Positions 14,246 to 25,866 are shown, counted from the stretch's first letter. The stretch is 64,000 bases of DNA from Massilia horti (GCF_004614195.1 NZ_SPUM01000002.1:47121-111120); one strand, 5' to 3'. Made by a program: numbers and translations. Notes: generated by a model from the letters alone, not told the origin.

Positions 14246-15890
14246 GTCCCACCTCCTCGAGCGTGGTTTGGCCGCCGGCCACCAGCGCCAGCGCATCCTC
14301 GAACAGGCTGCGCATGCCGTTGGCGCGCGCGGCCTCCTTGATCTGCCGGGGCGGCCGGCGTTCGATCACCAGTTCGGCCAGCGCGTCGTCCAGAATCAGG
14401 ATCTCGGCCACCGCGCGCCGGCCCTTGAATCCGGTGCCGCGACACTCGGCGCAGCCGCTGCCCTGACGAAAATCAAAGCCCGCCGCAGCGGCGCGCGCGA
14501 GGGCGGCGTTCGCCAGCTCCTCGTCGTCCGGCTGATACGGGTGGCTGCAATGCGGGCAGTTCAGCCGCACGAGGCGCTGGGCCACCACGCCGTTCAGCGC
14601 CGAGACGAACGAATACGGATCGATGCCCATGTGCGCAAAGCGGCCGAATACATCGAACACGTTGTTGGCATGGACCGTGGACAGGACCAGGTGGCCGGTC
14701 AAGGCCGACTGCACGGCGATCTCGCCGGTTTCGCGGTCCCGGATTTCGCCGACCATGACGATGTCGGGATCGTGGCGCAGGATCGATCGCAGCCCGCGCG
14801 CGAAGGTCAGCCCTTTCTTGTCGTTGACAGGAATCTGCAAAATGCCCGGCAACTGGTACTCGACCGGGTCCTCGATGGTGATGATCTTGTCGCGCCCGCT
14901 GTTGATCTCGGTGAGCGCGCCGTACAGCGTGGTCGTCTTGCCCGATCCGGTCGGCCCGGTCACCAGCACCATGCCGTACGGCTTGGCCACCAGCCGCCGG
15001 ATGGTGGCGAGATGGTCGGTGGCGAAGCCCGACGCATCGAGCGTCAGCCCACCTTGGGGGCGCACCATCGGCTGCTTGTCGAGGATACGGATCACCGCAT
15101 CCTCGCCGTGCACGCTCGGCATGATCGACACCCGCAGGTCGATCTCGCGGCCCTGGTACTCGACCTGGAAGCTGCCGTCCTGCGGCACGCGGCGCTCGGC
15201 GATATCCAGTTCGGCCAGCACCTTGATGCGCGAAATGGCCTGTTCCGCCAGCGCCGTTCCCGCAACCTGCGCCGCCGGCCCAAGCACGCCGTCGATGCGG
15301 TATTTGGTCAGCATGCCGGCCGGGGTGCTTTCGAAGTGGATGTCCGACACCCCTAGCTTCAAGGCGTCGTACATCGTCGAGTTGACCAGCCTGACAGCGG
15401 GACTGGCGCCTTCGGCAAGCGCCGCATAGCTCAGGCTTTCCAGCGTCCGGGCGGCGCCCTCTTGCCGTTCGCCGTCTGCGAACAGGGTGTCGAGCGAGCG
15501 CACCGTTTCCTCCTGCTTGGCCAGGTAGGCGTGCAGGTCGTCCGGCAGCGCGAGATGCCAGTGGACGGGCGAGCCGGCCTGGGTCTCGGCCCAGACCTGC
15601 AGGTCCTGCGCGTACGGGTCGGTAAACACGCCTACCAGAGCGGTGGCACCCTGCAGCATCACGCACTGGCGCTGCTGGGCCCGCGCCAGCGGCAAGCACG
15701 CAAAATCGGGCGGCAGCGCAAGCATGCCGGCCAGGTCGATCGGCGGCAGCCTGAACGCGCGGGCAGCGTAGGCCAGCCGTTCAGCCGGCCCCAGCCCGGT
15801 CACCGCGCCCAGCGCGCTGAAAAAGTCCTGGCCGCTGTCGCGCGCCTTGTGCTGCGCGGTGTGCAGGGCTTCCATCGTGTTGGTCGACAT
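14226..15890 (-). CDS. Type II secretion/type IV pilus assembly ATPase (GspE/PilB family)
   Basis: The 554-residue cytoplasmic ATPase has an N-terminal MshEN-like part (about 20-130) and a nucleotide domain with Walker A GPTGSGKTTTLYG (about 312-320). Walker B lies in DPDIVMVGEIRDRE (about 374-386) and the His box in TGHLVLSTVHANN. A zinc-binding loop has CPHC and CAEC (about 445-483). It powers pseudopilus assembly. ATG 15890 is used; an in-frame GTG at 15896 that overlaps the gspF stop is the alternative. The residue set looks complete and active. Confidence 0.95.
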   Translation of the reverse strand: MSTNTMEALHTAQHKARDSGQDFFSALGAVTGLGPAERLAYAARAFRLPPIDLAGMLALPPDFACLPLARAQQRQCVMLQGATALVGVFTDPYAQDLQVWAETQAGSPVHWHLALPDDLHAYLAKQEETVRSLDTLFADGERQEGAARTLESLSYAALAEGASPAVRLVNSTMYDALKLGVSDIHFESTPAGMLTKYRIDGVLGPAAQVAGTALAEQAISRIKVLAELDIAERRVPQDGSFQVEYQGREIDLRVSIMPSVHGEDAVIRILDKQPMVRPQGGLTLDASGFATDHLATIRRLVAKPYGMVLVTGPTGSGKTTTLYGALTEINSGRDKIITIEDPVEYQLPGILQIPVNDKKGLTFARGLRSILRHDPDIVMVGEIRDRETGEIAVQSALTGHLVLSTVHANNVFDVFGRFAHMGIDPYSFVSALNGVVAQRLVRLNCPHCSHPYQPDDEELANAALARAAAAGFDFRQGSGCAECRGTGFKGRRAVAEILILDDALAELVIERRPPRQIKEAARANGMRSLFEDALALVAGGQTTLEEVGRVTLAG

Positions 15891-15892
15891 GA

Positions 15893-17074
15893 TCACTGCA
15901 GGCTACCGGCCAGTTCAAAGATCGGCATGTACAACAGCACCACGATGGCGCCGATCACGATGCCGATCGCCGCCATCAGGACCGGTTCGAAGGTCTTGCT
16001 GAATTTTTCGATCCACAGCGTGGTCTCCGCGTCGTAGAACAGCGCGGCCCGGGTCAGCATCAGCCCGAGCTGGCCGGAGCGTTCTCCCACCCGCAGCATC
16101 CGCAACGCGATCGGCGTGCTCAAGCCATGCTGTTCGAACGCTTCGGAAAAGCTGCCGCCCTGCGCAATGCGTTCGCGCGCAGCAGCTAACAGCGGCTGGC
16201 GCGCAGGCGAAACTGCCGCGCTGACCATCTCCAGCGCGGCCACGACGGCAATGCCACCTTCGAGCAGCATGCCGACCGTGAGATACAGGCGCGTGAGCTC
16301 CAGGATGCGCACCCGTTCCGCCACGCCCGGCAGCCGCGTCAAGGCGGCCATCAGGCGCCCCGCGCGCCGCAGGCGGCGCAGCCAGAGCGCGCACGCGCCG
16401 AACAGGACGGCCAGCCCCGCCAGCAGCGCCATGCCATGCTGCGCGACCAAGCCGCCCCAGGCGATCAGCCACTGCGACAGCAGCGGCAGCGTGCGGCCGT
16501 TGCCCTGGTAGACGACCGCGAACTTGGGCACCACGTAACCGAGCAAAAACAGGCTGACCAGGCTGCCGACCACCAGCAGGATAACCGGGTAGATCGCCGC
16601 ATTGACCAGACGGTTGCGCACGCCGTCCACGCGCACCTGGTATTCGATGTAGCGGGAGAGCGCCTGCGGCAGGTCGCTGGTGCGTTCGGCCGCCTTGACG
16701 ATGCCGGCGAAAAGCGGCGGGAAGCACTGGGGCTCGGCGCCGATCGCTTCTGAGAAGCGCAGGCCGTCGCGCATGCGCGCCAGCAGCCGGGCGAGCAAGG
16801 CGCCGGTCTCGGACTGCGATTCTTTTTCGCCGAGCGCTTCCAGGCTCTCGACCAGGCCTAGGCCGGACTGCAGCAGCGCCAGCAGCTCCTGCGTAAACAG
16901 CACCAGCGCAAAGCGCCTGCCGCGCCGCTGCCGGGTTGCGGCCAGCGGACGCACCTCCAGAACGGTCAGGCGGCGCGCGCTGGCGGCACGGCTGGCCGCG
17001 CGGGCGTCGCTGGCGTCCAGTTCCAGCGTCTGCAGCCGGTTATCAAAGCCGATGGCACGGATCGAGAAACGCAC
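15893..17074 (-). CDS. Type II secretion inner-membrane platform protein (GspF/PilC family)
   Basis: The 393-residue product has two copies of the helical GspF domain (about 55-170: FTQELLALLQSGLGLVESLEAL; about 260-380: TRLYLTVGMLLEGGIAVVAALEMV). Membrane spans include PVILLVVGSLVSLFLLGYVVP and the C-terminal VLMAAIGIVIGAIVVLLYMP. It starts at GTG 17074 and its stop touches the ATPase start. It is the first gene of the minus-strand cluster gspF-E-pilM-N-O-P-secretin-pseudopilins, all tightly packed, so the promoter should lie in 17075-17300. Confidence 0.93.
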   Translation of the reverse strand: MRFSIRAIGFDNRLQTLELDASDARAASRAASARRLTVLEVRPLAATRQRRGRRFALVLFTQELLALLQSGLGLVESLEALGEKESQSETGALLARLLARMRDGLRFSEAIGAEPQCFPPLFAGIVKAAERTSDLPQALSRYIEYQVRVDGVRNRLVNAAIYPVILLVVGSLVSLFLLGYVVPKFAVVYQGNGRTLPLLSQWLIAWGGLVAQHGMALLAGLAVLFGACALWLRRLRRAGRLMAALTRLPGVAERVRILELTRLYLTVGMLLEGGIAVVAALEMVSAAVSPARQPLLAAARERIAQGGSFSEAFEQHGLSTPIALRMLRVGERSGQLGLMLTRAALFYDAETTLWIEKFSKTFEPVLMAAIGIVIGAIVVLLYMPIFELAGSLQ

Positions 17075-17392
17075 CGCCGCACCCCGGGTTTATGCGAACC
17101 GTAAGCCGCAGGCAGGACGCTGCTGGCGCGACGCAAGACGTTCTGTGAAGAAAATCTGGTGCATAGGGCTCCCCGTGGCGAGTGGCGCAGCAGCGAAAGG
17201 TTGTCAATTGAGTATGACATAAATATATCAAAAACTGGACAGTCCGCATGTCTCATTTGGCCCAACCGGTTAGAAATGGCCTGACCACCTGAATTTCTTG
17301 CCGACGGGTATCGTATGCGCTGTCCAGTCCATTGACGCTACCATCGGCGCATCGGATCGGTTGATATCTCGCCCCCGCACTGGAGAGGAAGA
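17075..17392. other. Gene-free stretch upstream of the secretion cluster
   Basis: No convincing gene is visible in these 318 bp. Short open frames on both strands have no family resemblance. The part nearest 17100-17250 is AT-richer, includes TTGACA on the minus strand (17203-17208 region) and probably holds the promoter of gspF. The other half runs into the SDR remnant. Confidence 0.4.
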
Positions 17393-17602
17393 GCGGTCGC
17401 GCCGGGGCCGATCTGGACCCCGCTTCAAGTTTCCGGCGGCGCGCCCCAGAACAAACTGGAGCAGTTCGGCGGCAACACGCCGATGAAGCGCACCGGGCAG
17501 CCGGCCGAGCTGGCCCCGACCTTCGTGACCCTGGCATCAAGCGAATCGACTTACACCACAGGCCAGGTGTACGGCGTGTCTGGCGGCAACGGCAATCCGT
17601 AA
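17393..17602 (+). pseudogene. C-terminal fragment of a short-chain dehydrogenase/reductase
   Basis: The frame ending with TAA at 17600-17602 reads [16 protein letters not shown], then [41 protein letters not shown]. This is the last 70 or so residues of a YghA-like SDR, including the PG(P/W)I loop and the C-terminal GQ(V/L)xGVxGG strand. The Rossmann GxxxGxG motif and the catalytic YxxxK are missing, and no start codon or ribosome site fits. Upstream sequence loses all similarity at about 17390. It is a 5'-truncated remnant, probably left by a deletion or rearrangement. Confidence 0.8.
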
Positions 17603-17674
17603 GCTGAATGCATCAAGGCCGGCCGGGATGGCGCGTGCCTTGTCCGCCTGCTAACTGGTATCATGCGCGCTTTC

Positions 17675-17708
17675 GGACAGGGTTCGCTGCGTCGCAGCAC
17701 GCCTGTCC
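17675..17708 (+). promoter_or_regulatory. Nested hairpin in the leader of the DUF2760 gene
   Basis: GGACAGG (17675-17681) pairs with CCTGTCC (17702-17708). Inside it, GCTGCG-T-CGCAGC forms a second stem. It ends 22 bp before the ATG at 17731 and has no T-tract, so it may be a leader structure or a protein-binding site. Confidence 0.4.
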
Positions 17709-17730
17709 CCCTACTTCCTAGCGACAATAC

Positions 17731-18294
17731 ATGAACCAACCGAACAACTTGCCCTCCTTCTGGAGCCGGCTTTCCCTTGCCTTTGGCAGCTTCTTCAAGA
17801 TCCTGGGCGACGCCGGGTACGCGGCGCGCGTGCGCGACGACCAGATCGGCCCGGTCGCGGCGCCGGTCGCACCTGCCCCCGCACCTGCCCCGGCCGCGGC
17901 CCCACTGCGCGTGGCCACGCCCGACGCCGCGCTTCAGCTACTCAGCCTGCTGCAACGCGAGGCGCGCCTGATCGACTTCGCCCATGAAAACCTCTCCGCC
18001 TACGCCGACGCCGACATCGGCGCCGCCGCGCGCGTGGTGCACGAGGGCTGCGCCCGCGTGCTGCGCGAGCATTTCAACATCGAGCCGGTGCGCGGCGAAG
18101 CCGAAGGCAGCCGCGTCACGCTCGACGAAGGTTTTGACGCGGCCAGCGTGCGCCTGACCGGCAACGTGGTCGGCAAGCCGCCATTCAAGGGCACGCTCAG
18201 CCACCGCGGCTGGCGCGCGGCCGAGGTGCGCCTGCCGCAGCTGGCCGACAAGCACGACGCGCGCGTGCTCGCTCCCGCGGAGGTGGAACTGTGA
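17731..18294 (+). CDS. DUF2760 protein, first gene of an Hsp70 triad
   Basis: The 187-residue product has an N-terminal amphipathic/hydrophobic part (FWSRLSLAFGSFFKILGDAGYAARV), a Pro/Ala linker (about 42-60) and the DUF2760 core. The core shows LQLLSLLQREARLIDFAHENLSAYADADIGAAARVVHEGC, then ARVLREHFNIEPVR and the C-terminal PPFKGTLSHRGWRA. The family has no established function, but it is recurrently encoded next to divergent Hsp70 genes, as here. Its stop overlaps the start of the first Hsp70 gene (GTGA), so it is translationally coupled and probably works with it. Confidence 0.88.
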   Translation: MNQPNNLPSFWSRLSLAFGSFFKILGDAGYAARVRDDQIGPVAAPVAPAPAPAPAAAPLRVATPDAALQLLSLLQREARLIDFAHENLSAYADADIGAAARVVHEGCARVLREHFNIEPVRGEAEGSRVTLDEGFDAASVRLTGNVVGKPPFKGTLSHRGWRAAEVRLPQLADKHDARVLAPAEVEL

Positions 18295-20141
18295 GCGATC
18301 CACGCTACGCCATCGGCATCGACCTTGGCACCACCCACAGCGCGCTGTCCTATGTGGACCTGCAGACCAGCGACGGCGAACAGCCGGTGCAGGAGGTGCA
18401 GCCGATCCCGCAGCTCTCCGCGCCCGGCACCGTCGAAGCGCTGCCGCTGCTGCCGTCCTTCCTGTACCTGCCGCATCCGGACGAACTGGCGCCGGGCGAA
18501 CTGGCCCTGCCGTGGGCACCGGGCGGCGAAACCCAAGTCGTCGGCGAAATGGCAAGGAGCCGCGGCGCCACCACGCCGATCCGCCTGGTATCGTCCGCCA
18601 AGAGCTGGCTGTGCCACCCGGGCGTCGACCGCCGCGCCGCGATCCTGCCCACCGACGCTCCGGAAGAGGTGCCGCACATCTCGCCGCTGGAAGCCTCGAC
18701 GCGCTACCTCCAGCACCTGCGCCGCGCCTGGGATGCCGCCCATCCCGAGGCGCCGTTTGACCAGCAGGCCGTGACGGTCACCATTCCGGCCTCGTTCGAC
18801 CCGGCCGCGCGCGAGCTCACCGCCGAGGCGGCGCGCGCAGCGGGCTACGCCGCGCCGACCCTGCTGGAAGAGCCGCAGGCAGCGCTCTACAGCTGGATCC
18901 AGGGCAGCGCCGGCCGCTGGCGCAAGCAAGTGCAGCCGGGCGACATCATCCTGGTGGTGGACGTGGGCGGCGGCACCAGCGACTTTTCGCTGATCGCGAT
19001 CCTGGAGCGCGACGGCAAGCTGGAGCCGCACCGCGTGGCAGTTGGCGACCACATCCTGCTGGGCGGCGACAACATGGACCTGGCGCTGGCCCACCTGGTG
19101 GCGCGCAAGCTGGCGGCGAACGGCACCCAGCTCGACGCCTGGCAGATGCGCGCCCTCACCTACGGCTGCCGCAGCGCCAAGGAGCACCTGCTGGCCGACG
19201 CCGACGCAGCCAGCTGGCCGATCGTCGTGCCCAGCCGCGGCTCCAAGCTGATCGGCGGCTCGATCCGCACCGAGCTCACGCGCGACGAGGTCACGACCTT
19301 CATCACCGACGGCTTCTTCCCGCGCGTGGAAGCGTCCAGCCGTCCGGCAGTGCGCACCCGCGCCGGCCTGACCACGCTCGGCCTGCCGTACGCGCAGGAC
19401 GCGGCGATCACGCGCCACCTGGCCGCCTTCCTGGGCCGCCAGGCCGGCGCCACCGCCGAGCTGGAAGGCTTTGCCGGCCGCGTGTCGCAGGAACACACGT
19501 TCCTGCACCCGAGCGCGGTGCTGTTCAACGGCGGCGTGTTCAAGTCGGGTATTCTGGCCCAGCGCATGATGGACACCATCAACGACTGGCTGTACATGGA
19601 AGGCGCCGAGCCCGCACGCATGCTCGAAGGCGCCGACCTGGACCTCGCGGTCGCGCGCGGCGCAGCCTACTTCGGCTATGCGCGGCGCGGCGGCGGCGTG
19701 CGCATCCGCGGCGGCACGGCGCGTTCGTACTACGTGGGTGTGGAGTCGTCGATGCCGGCTATCCCCGGCTTCGAGCCGCCGATCGAAGCCCTGTGCGTGG
19801 CGCCGTTCGGCATGGAGGAAGGCAGCGAACTGGAGTTGCCGGGCCGTGAATTCGGCCTGGTGATCGGCGAGCCGGTGCACTTCCGCTTCTTCGGTTCCAG
19901 CACCCGCCGGCAGGACGCCATCGGCGAAGTGCTCGACAGCTGGAACCCCGACGAGCTGCAGGAACTGAACGAGATCCAGGCCACGCTGCCGGCGGAAGGC
20001 CGCACGCCGGGCGAGATCGTGGAGGTCAAGCTGCATTCGCTCGCCACCGAGGCGGGCACGCTGGAGCTGGCCGCGGTCGCGCGCGACGGGCAGCGCTGGA
20101 AGGTTGAATTCGACGTGCGTTCCGCTCCCCAGCAACAGTGA
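18291..20141 (+). CDS. Divergent Hsp70 family chaperone (first of two)
   Basis: The 616-residue product starts at GTG 18291 behind GGAGGTGGAA. It has the Hsp70 ATPase signatures: IGIDLGTTHSALSYV (phosphate 1, about 6-20), a VTIPASFDPAARE segment, ILVVDVGGGTSDFSLIAI (phosphate 2, about 218-236) and VLFNGGVFKSG (adenosine region, about 405). A short substrate-domain-like end (about 480-616) replaces the full DnaK lid. No J-protein or GrpE gene is nearby. It is not DnaK; it belongs to the Hsp70 group paired with DUF2760. Confidence 0.9.
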   Translation: MSDPRYAIGIDLGTTHSALSYVDLQTSDGEQPVQEVQPIPQLSAPGTVEALPLLPSFLYLPHPDELAPGELALPWAPGGETQVVGEMARSRGATTPIRLVSSAKSWLCHPGVDRRAAILPTDAPEEVPHISPLEASTRYLQHLRRAWDAAHPEAPFDQQAVTVTIPASFDPAARELTAEAARAAGYAAPTLLEEPQAALYSWIQGSAGRWRKQVQPGDIILVVDVGGGTSDFSLIAILERDGKLEPHRVAVGDHILLGGDNMDLALAHLVARKLAANGTQLDAWQMRALTYGCRSAKEHLLADADAASWPIVVPSRGSKLIGGSIRTELTRDEVTTFITDGFFPRVEASSRPAVRTRAGLTTLGLPYAQDAAITRHLAAFLGRQAGATAELEGFAGRVSQEHTFLHPSAVLFNGGVFKSGILAQRMMDTINDWLYMEGAEPARMLEGADLDLAVARGAAYFGYARRGGGVRIRGGTARSYYVGVESSMPAIPGFEPPIEALCVAPFGMEEGSELELPGREFGLVIGEPVHFRFFGSSTRRQDAIGEVLDSWNPDELQELNEIQATLPAEGRTPGEIVEVKLHSLATEAGTLELAAVARDGQRWKVEFDVRSAPQQQ

Positions 20142-20151
20142 TCCAACGACT

Positions 20152-22986
<2,835 letters not shown>

Positions 22987-22994
22987 CGATTGCA

Positions 22995-23096
22995 CGTCGT
23001 TCCCGCGCAGGCGGGAACAGCGCCACTGGCGCTGTTCCCCCCATAGGCAGCGTGAAGTGATGCTCAGCATGGGTCCCCGCCTGCGCGGGGACGACG
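22995..23096. repeat. REPIN-like inverted pair, family 2 (copy 2), with a 27-bp palindrome
   Basis: CGTCGTTCCCGCGCAGGCGG at 22995 and GCTCAGCATGGGTCCCCGC-CTGCGCGGGGACGACG at 23062-23096 are opposed copies of family 2. Between them 23013-23039 forms a perfect odd palindrome with arms GGGAACAGCGCCA and TGGCGCTGTTCCC. It follows the Hsp70 operon and may double as a transcription end. A related copy is at 1291-1353. Confidence 0.7.
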
Positions 23097-23166
23097 ATAT
23101 CTGGAGCTGACTATTGTTGTGACATGCGTTTTGCGTGATTCATGATACGGGGTGACGCAACGACCG

Positions 23167-23766
23167 TTAGAGCCGTCCCCCCAAAAGTCCCTCCCCAGCG
23201 CCCAGGAACACGCCAGTCACTGCACTGCCTACGATCGCCAGGACGATTGCACACGCGATCGTCGCCGCTGTAAACCCTATCGCCCGGTCCTTAGGGACTT
23301 GCATCATCGGTGAAACGCCGAGGTAGAAGACATAAAAGCCGTACAGGCTAACCAGCAAGACAAGGCTGCTGAGCGAAGGAAGGAGCAGCAGCACACCCGC
23401 AATCCAGGCGGGCGTGTACGCATAGGCTGCGAGCTTGAGCGCTTGAATCTGCCCCTTCTGCCCACCAAACGATGGCGACAGCGCATCAATCACCAAGGCA
23501 AGCACAAACACGCTGACCAAAGCAACGACATAACTTGTCAACTGCATCGACAAATTCATCATGACCGGCATGCGATACGTACCGAAGATCGGAATGCTGA
23601 TTCCGAAGGCGGTCATTCCGGCAAACGAGGCCAAAGGACCAATCGCAGCAAGTGGAACGATGTAACGCGTGTAAAGCTCGCTTGTTGTCGTCGCTTCGGG
23701 AGCAATGACCTCCCATTCGGTTCGCGGGTTCAGAGAGATATTCTTGGCGCGTTCGATCAGATTCAT
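23167..23766 (-). CDS. Yip1-family integral membrane protein (DUF1282-like)
   Basis: The 199-residue product begins MNLIERAKNISLNPRTEWEVI, the usual Yip1-domain start (a conserved NP..TW/EWE-type motif before the membrane part). It then has about five hydrophobic spans, including YIVPLAAIGPLASFAG, SYVVALVSVFVLALVIDAL, WIAGVLLLLPSLSSLVLLVSLYGFYVFYLG and AATIACAIVLAIVGSAVTG. AAGGAAAA lies before the ATG. Bacterial Yip1 proteins have no firm role. It stands alone, divergent from the PRC-barrel gene. Confidence 0.85.
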   Translation of the reverse strand: MNLIERAKNISLNPRTEWEVIAPEATTTSELYTRYIVPLAAIGPLASFAGMTAFGISIPIFGTYRMPVMMNLSMQLTSYVVALVSVFVLALVIDALSPSFGGQKGQIQALKLAAYAYTPAWIAGVLLLLPSLSSLVLLVSLYGFYVFYLGVSPMMQVPKDRAIGFTAATIACAIVLAIVGSAVTGVFLGAGEGLLGGRL

Positions 23767-24184
23767 CGCTTCGTTTTCCTTTCTAATAGGTCGGGGCGTG
23801 TCGTTGCCAGCACCCGCAACAGTATTTTCGGAAATCCATGACCGCGGCCGAGATCGGACGAACAGGCGCGACGCGACCGGCGGCTCCCGGAGGCAACATC
23901 AACCCGCTAGCCGCGTTCGATTCTAGCGCCAGAATTGTTCGGAAAGCAACGATTGCCGGTAAATATTGTCAATTTCCTCGAAAACGGGTCGAACAATCGC
24001 CGGCGGGCGTTCGGTTGATGCACGCTCTGTTTAAACGCGTGGGCGTTCGTTCGGCTGGCCACTGGCCAGCCTCACCCCGCCCTCCCTACCGCACGATTGA
24101 CCAGCATCAAGCGTGCTCGCGGCGCGCCTTCTACGCTGTTCCGGGTGTCGCCAGCCAGCACATATTCACAAAGGGAGAAACGAG
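23767..24184. other. Divergent intergenic region, nothing else seen
   Basis: The 418 bp between the Yip1 gene and the PRC-barrel gene contain no convincing open frame, repeat or operator. Promoters for both flanking genes must lie here. The stretch around 23930-24000 is AT-richer. Confidence 0.4.
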
Positions 24185-24880
24185 ATGAGCTACCTCGACC
24201 GCGACAAACTCGGCATGTACAAGGACAGCGCAGACGCCGGGCCGGGTCCGCAGCTGATGGGGGCCGACACGCTGATCGGTGACAGCGTCGTCAATGGCGC
24301 CGAAGAAAACCTTGGCCAGATCAAGGACCTCATGCTCAACATGAACACCGGTCAGGTGGCCTATGCGGTGCTGGCCTTCGGCGGTTTCCTGCACATGGGC
24401 GAAAAGCTGTTTGCCGTGCCATGGCCGGCGCTGCACCTGGATACCGTCAACAAGCGCTTCGTGCTCAACGTCGAAAAGGAGCGGCTGAAAAACGCCCCCG
24501 GCTTCAATCCGGACAACTGGCCCAACATGAACGACATCGCGTGGGCTAACCAGGTCCACACCTTCTACGGCACCGACGCCGCCCGTCAAGGCGCACCGAC
24601 GATGGGCCCGGGCAGCAGCGTGGCGACGGGCGGCGTGATCGGTGGCGCCGGCACCGGTCCGGGCATGGGCGCAGGCATGGCCGGCAGCGATACCGCCGGA
24701 AGCGGCGTGGGCCTCTCCTCGGGCTCGGGCGGCTCGACCACCGGCACGGGCGGCGGCGCGATGGGCACGGGCAGCGAAGGTGGAACGGGCGGCAACATCG
24801 GACTGGGCGCCGGCACAAGCAGGGGCGCCAGCGACTTGGGCAGCACCACCGCCGGTGGCGGCGGGAGCCGAACCTCCTGA
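24185..24880 (+). CDS. PRC-barrel domain protein with Gly/Ser-rich C-terminal tail
   Basis: The 231-residue product has a PRC-barrel domain at about 25-105. Its motifs are DTLIGDSVVNGAEENLGQIKD, MLNMNTGQVAYAVLAFGGFLHMGEKLFAVPW and VNKRFVLNVEKERLKNAPGF. That is the arrangement of stress-associated PRC proteins. From about 140 onward the sequence is almost only Gly, Ser, Thr, Ala and Met (GTGPGMGAGMAGSDTAGSGVG), a low-complexity, probably disordered tail. There is no signal peptide. GGGAGAAACGAG precedes the ATG. Role unknown. Confidence 0.85.
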   Translation: MSYLDRDKLGMYKDSADAGPGPQLMGADTLIGDSVVNGAEENLGQIKDLMLNMNTGQVAYAVLAFGGFLHMGEKLFAVPWPALHLDTVNKRFVLNVEKERLKNAPGFNPDNWPNMNDIAWANQVHTFYGTDAARQGAPTMGPGSSVATGGVIGGAGTGPGMGAGMAGSDTAGSGVGLSSGSGGSTTGTGGGAMGTGSEGGTGGNIGLGAGTSRGASDLGSTTAGGGGSRTS

Positions 24881-24943
24881 CAGACGGACAAACCCGGCGG
24901 CATCGCGGCTGTCACAGCCTGTGACAGCCGCTGCCCGGCTGAC

Positions 24944-25834
24944 TCAGGCTTGCTGGCCGATCTCGAAATTGGCCAGCGTTTCCAGCGCGCGCACCATCGC
25001 CGAATGGTCCCAGGCGCCGCCGCCGTGTGCGGCGCAGGCACTGAACAGCTGCTGGGCCGTGGCCGTGTTCGGAAGCGCCACGCCGATCGCGCGCGCACTG
25101 GCCAGCGCCAGGTTCAGGTCCTTCTGGTGCAGTTCGATCCGAAAGCCGGGGTCGAACGTGCGCTTGACCATGCGTTCGCCGTGCACCTCGAGGATGCGCG
25201 AGGCCGCAAAACCACCCATCAGCGCCTGGCGCACCTTGGCCGGGTCGGTCCCCATCTTGGCGGCGAACAGCAGCGCCTCCCCCACCGCCTCGATGTTGAG
25301 CGCGACGATGATCTGGTTGGCCACCTTGCAGGTCTGCCCGGCACCGTGCTCGCCGACCAGCGTGATGTTCTTACCCATCAGTTCGAACAGCGGCTTGACC
25401 CGGTCGAAGGCGGCCTCGGAACCGCCGACCATGATCGTCAGGCTGGCAGCCCTGGCGCCGACCTCGCCGCCGGAAACGGGAGCATCGACATAGTCGCAGC
25501 CCAGAGCCTCGATGCGGGCGGCAAAAGCCTTGGTCTCGACCGGAGAGATCGAACTCATGTCGACCACCACCTTGCCCGGCGACAGGCCGTCGGCGACGCC
25601 GTCGGGATCGAACAGCACCGATGCTACGTGCGGGGTATCGGGCAGCATCGTGATGATCACGTCCGCCTGCTGCGCCACTAGCTTGGGCGTTCCAAAAGCC
25701 CTGCCCCCGGCTTCGATCAGCTCGCCCGGCACGCCCGACCTGCTGTGCAGGTAAACCTCGTGCCCGGCCTTGATCAGGTGCCCGGCCATCGGTTTGCCCA
25801 TGATGCCCAGGCCAATAAATCCAATCTTGCTCAT
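24944..25834 (-). CDS. garR: Tartronate semialdehyde reductase (2-hydroxy-3-oxopropionate reductase)
   Basis: The 296-residue product is a beta-hydroxyacid dehydrogenase. It has the N-terminal Rossmann motif IGFIGLGIMGKPMAGHLIKAGH, substrate-binding YVDAPVSGGEVGA (about 118-130), catalytic Lys in GQTCKVANQIIVA (about 170) and KDLNLALASAR near the end. It reduces tartronate semialdehyde to glycerate. It directly follows garL by 32 bp on the same strand, which supports the GarR assignment over 3-hydroxyisobutyrate dehydrogenase. GGAGAAAG precedes the ATG. Confidence 0.92.
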   Translation of the reverse strand: MSKIGFIGLGIMGKPMAGHLIKAGHEVYLHSRSGVPGELIEAGGRAFGTPKLVAQQADVIITMLPDTPHVASVLFDPDGVADGLSPGKVVVDMSSISPVETKAFAARIEALGCDYVDAPVSGGEVGARAASLTIMVGGSEAAFDRVKPLFELMGKNITLVGEHGAGQTCKVANQIIVALNIEAVGEALLFAAKMGTDPAKVRQALMGGFAASRILEVHGERMVKRTFDPGFRIELHQKDLNLALASARAIGVALPNTATAQQLFSACAAHGGGAWDHSAMVRALETLANFEIGQQA

Positions 25835-25866
25835 TGCTTTCTCCGTAATCAGTAGTCTTGTTCAGC

